A stretch of DNA of 64,000 bases from Scleropages formosus (Eukaryota; Chordata; Actinopteri; Osteoglossiformes; Osteoglossidae): assembly GCF_900964775.1 (NCBI RefSeq), contig NC_041806.1:27431488-27495487 (forward strand), read 5' to 3'. The notes under the pieces were generated by a model, which did not search any database, was not told the origin of the DNA, and saw only the letters and a list, made by a program, of their open reading frames with translations. A program made the translations under genes and the position numbers. Shown piece by piece: positions 60,092 to 64,000 of this stretch; position 1 is the first letter of the stretch; each line of letters starts with the position of its first letter.

Positions 60092-61182
60092 TGCTCATCT
60101 GATGTGTGTTTCATTAGACTTATTTTTGTGGCAGACTTTTGCAAGTACTGGTACACCTACAACAATGATTTAAACTCTCCGCACGCCACCACAATAAAAC
60201 AATGGCACACATCCATCGACAAACTGGTCCAGTCGTGGTGCTGGGATTACATTTCGACCAGCAGCCATCAGGCTCTTCATGCAGGGGGTCAAATGACCTC
60301 TTAATGATCAAGTAGCACTAAGCATTCGGTCCAAACACCCTCAGCTTCACTCATTTCTTTGTTTTGCTTATTCTTTCGCTTATGTTTCTACTTACATCAA
60401 TTGGTAACATTTATTTCCCTACTTATTTATATTTCATTTTAGTTTTCTCCTCATTTATAGGTTTACTTAAGGTATGCATATTGTACTACTGTATGCTGAT
60501 GCAATGAAAGTAAACTTCCCTGGGGATTAGTAATTTCATTCCTTCATAATCTATGATTTACAGACTGCTGGTACTTGGTCATATTTTTTCATCAATGCAT
60601 CATCAGAAGATGACCTTTAACTGTCATTCAGTAAACAACAAATGTTTTGTGTGTCAAAGTCTTCACCGAGAAGCAAAATTTAAAGGTAACGAACAGCTTT
60701 TGAATGAGCCACCGCTTCAGATGCATTTTTCAAAAGTAGAAGGCCTTTCCTGACAATTTGACGCATTTATTTTGACAGAACATTAGGAAAATCAGGCTTA
60801 TGTAGCTGCTCAAAAGAGCTTTAGCAAATATACTTTTTTTGCTCCATATTCTTAATGAATCACTATCAAAATCCTTGCTTTCTCTCTACCATTGCTGATA
60901 TGTCATTACTTTTTTTTTTTTTTATTCCTGCCCCCCCTTCTTAAAGTATTTGCTCCCCTCCTTTTTTTAAAAGTAGTTCCTCCTTTTTTAGTATTTACTC
61001 CCTCTTTTACTGTAGTTATTGTATCATTTTAGCTTTATTTATTGAAGTTTTAGAGTATTTATTGTGTACACGTTGTTTTTACGTTTGACCCTCTCAGCAT
61101 CGCTCAAGAATTCGTATGTGCCCGGACCCTGTGTACGTATACAAATGGCAAATAAAGTTCTATTCTATTCTGTTCTGTTCTG
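60092..61182 (+). mobile_element. LINE 3'-region relic (right arm)
   Basis: Partner of 36870-37960. It ends 'gcaaataaagttctattct' with ATTCTGTTCTG repeats near 61165-61182. Confidence 0.45.
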
Positions 61183-61506
61183 TCAAGGCATCAAGCATTA
61201 GGAACCTTTGACATTGAACCCAGTTGAGGTAATAATTCATTCCCTTCTCCCTTGGTGTTTGAGGAAGGGAAAGAAAGGAAGGGAAAAAAAAAAAAAAAAA
61301 AAAAAAAAGAAGAGTTTTACACTTGATGCATTCAGACAGGCAAGACTTTCAGAACCTGACACGGAGATACCGGTATTATAACGGATTTCAACCGAAGCAG
61401 GTTACCCTCACCTGTGGACAAGACTACTGTACTACAATGTATTTTTCTTTTTTAAGCCACTAATATGGTTAATGAAACACGTGCTCTTTTGAGGCAGAAT
61501 TGAAGT

Positions 61507-61522
61507 GGCTCTTAAAAGAGCC
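61507..61522 (-). terminator. Histone 3' stem-loop of H3 (right arm)
   Basis: The 16-base hairpin downstream of the minus-strand H3. Confidence 0.95.
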
Positions 61523-61557
61523 TTTGGGCTTTGTGACGAGTGTCTGCAACGGGAACT

Positions 61558-62067
<510 letters not shown>

Positions 62068-62660
62068 CTACATTGCCATTGGTCAACCACTACAAGTACT
62101 AACGTTTGCAATTGGTGAACTTTTGCGGCGCAAATAGAGAAAATCGGAGAGCTTCCTTCGCGGTTTAATTACTGTATCAAATATGAGATACATTAGATTT
62201 AACGTGTCGTAAACTCTTCCACGTAAAATACCAATAGCAACCCCATATCCATATGAAGCGCTTATAAATAATTGAGTGTGAGAACAGTCTTCGTCTTGAA
62301 TCTTCAGACGAGCTTTACACACTCACAGTATATCGATATGCTGTATGATGTCGGCTTAAAATCAAGCTTCTTAAAAATAAAAGCGACCATCTATTCTGCT
62401 GGATTTAAAAAAAAAAAAAAAACCCCAACCAAGTATTTAATGTTAGAGTAATGACCAACCTCAGTAATTATGCCTGCGGTCGGAACGCGTCCCGGGTTAC
62501 GTGGAACAGAGGAAAATTGTAGGGCTCGGGGAAATTACCCACAAGCTCAGGACATTTATAAGGTTATAAAGTTCATGGGCTATGACACTAAGGAAAATGC
62601 TTAAATCAAACAGAGAACGTTTCATGTATAGAGAAAGATACTCTCTTTGAAAATGGAAGT

Positions 62661-62676
62661 GGCTCTTAAAAGAGCC
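62661..62676 (-). terminator. Histone 3' stem-loop of H2A (right arm)
   Basis: The 16-base hairpin downstream of the minus-strand H2A. Confidence 0.95.
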
Positions 62677-62705
62677 GTTGTGTTGTGTAGCAACTGAAGC
62701 TCAGT

Positions 62706-63116
<411 letters not shown>

Positions 63117-63406
63117 TCACACAGACAACTGAAACAGTAACCGAGCGTGCCTAAGACCACATTTATATTGACAACCCTTTCTCTCATTGGACAGAAGTAT
63201 GAAACGACGACATCCAATCAGCATGAAGAACAATTTTGGCGCTCAGACCCCTCCCCTCCTTTGCGCCTTACCAACAGAAATAAACAGTTGCTTTCGGAGT
63301 ACTTTACAGTTTGCGACAATTAGCCCTTTGTGGAGATGTTTTATTTTTAAGCATACTTGGTCTTACTTTGAATTTTAATAGTCGATTATAAAACGTTATA
63401 CCAAAT

Positions 63407-63614
63407 ACACACACACATTTGCAGAACCGCTTGTCCCATACGGGGTCGCGGGGAACCGGAGCCTACCCGGTAACACAGGGCGGAAGGCCGGAGGGGGAAG
63501 GGGACACACCCAGGACGGGACGCCAGTCCGCCGCAAGGCACCCCAAGCAGGACTCGAACCCCAGACCCACCGGAGAGCAGGACTGTGTTCCAACCCACTG
63601 CGCCACCGCACCCC
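63407..63614 (-). mobile_element. SINE family A (right arm)
   Basis: Partner of 34438-34645, inserted before the duplication. Confidence 0.92.
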
Positions 63615-63885
63615 CGTTATACCAAATATTCAAGGGATAAATGACTCAAAACTCCCCAGTGACCCACTGGCCAAAATACTATTCAACCGATTGACTATTT
63701 TGTCATTGTCAGTTCCCCCCTCCCCTTATAGGGACAAGCATGCTTTTAAAGAGGGTACGGTGTAGCATTTTATACTGAATTAAGTGAGCGAAAACGTGTA
63801 ATGCATGCGTCAGCGTGTAACAACATATTTTTATGATACCGAAAGTTTTATGCAGGAAAATTTCTCTCCTTATTAACCACGTGGT

Positions 63886-63901
63886 GGCTCTTAAAAGAGC
63901 C
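63886..63901 (-). terminator. Histone 3' stem-loop of H1 (right arm)
   Basis: The 16-base hairpin, 28 nt after the minus-strand H1 stop. Confidence 0.95.
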
Positions 63902-63929
63902 TTTTATGAATACTGCGAAAAGAGCGTGT

Positions 63930-64000
63930 TCACTTCTTTTTAGGAGCCGCTTTCTTAGCCTTGCTGCTCTTGGGCTTTGCCACTTTGGGCTTGGCTGCCG
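63930..64000 (-). CDS. Linker histone H1, 3' end only (right arm, cut by window)
   Basis: The last 23 codons plus stop of an H1 C-tail (ending [13 protein letters not shown]), the same as the end of 33490-34122. The rest lies beyond the window, so whether the gene is whole is unknown. Confidence 0.93.
   Translation of the reverse strand, partial: AAKPKVAKPKSSKAKKAAPKKK

Overview
The window is vertebrate nuclear DNA, almost certainly from a bony fish. It has intron-containing genes with GT/AG splice sites, an intronless replication-dependent histone cluster whose genes end in the metazoan histone 3' stem-loop, and a dense load of fish-type SINEs, LINEs and Tc1/mariner elements. The commonest SINE (tRNA-like head, TG-repeat tail, family A here) resembles repeats I remember from osteoglossomorph fishes such as arowana. 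That placement is from memory and is only a suggestion.

Layout. From 1 to about 16.2 kb I see no host gene, only AT-rich spacer with SINEs and LINE fragments. A promoter-like, CpG-containing stretch at 16.25-16.5 kb precedes two tandem six-exon genes (18091-22071 and 24409-27661). Each encodes a 271-aa class I SAM-dependent methyltransferase of the family annotated in fish as putative methyltransferase DDB_G0268948-like, and their exon lengths are identical. From 29.6 kb to the end lies the histone cluster. On the plus strand the order is an H2B pseudogene, H1, H2A, H3, H4, an H3 relic and H2B. A minus-strand H4 follows at 42.9 kb, then a 12-kb pile of nested mobile elements, then H2B, H3 relic, H4, H3, H2A and H1 again on the minus strand. 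H1 runs off the end of the window.

The main structural feature is a giant inverted duplication. Bases 34052-42577 and 55475-64000 (8526 bp each) are reverse complements. In the parts I compared by eye they differ only by a few homopolymer length changes and about three substitutions, all three in the innermost kilobase. Coordinates of matching features add up to 98052 or 98053. The arms carry full H2A, H3, H4 and H2B genes, the 3' part of H1, the same H3 relic and the same SINEs, and they continue outside the window. The 12.9-kb spacer holds a Tc1-like transposon split by about 10 kb of inserted elements. Among these are two minus-strand LINE relics of Tx1/Keno type that carry about 40 nt of the U2 snRNA 5' end at their own 5' ends, an L2/CR1-like LINE broken by a second LINE, and a solo LTR.

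How the genes work together: the five histone types supply nucleosome core and linker protein in S phase. Shared CCAAT/TATA promoters, a common H4 promoter element and the 3' stem-loop indicate coordinated cell-cycle regulation. The methyltransferase pair has no obvious functional tie to the histones.
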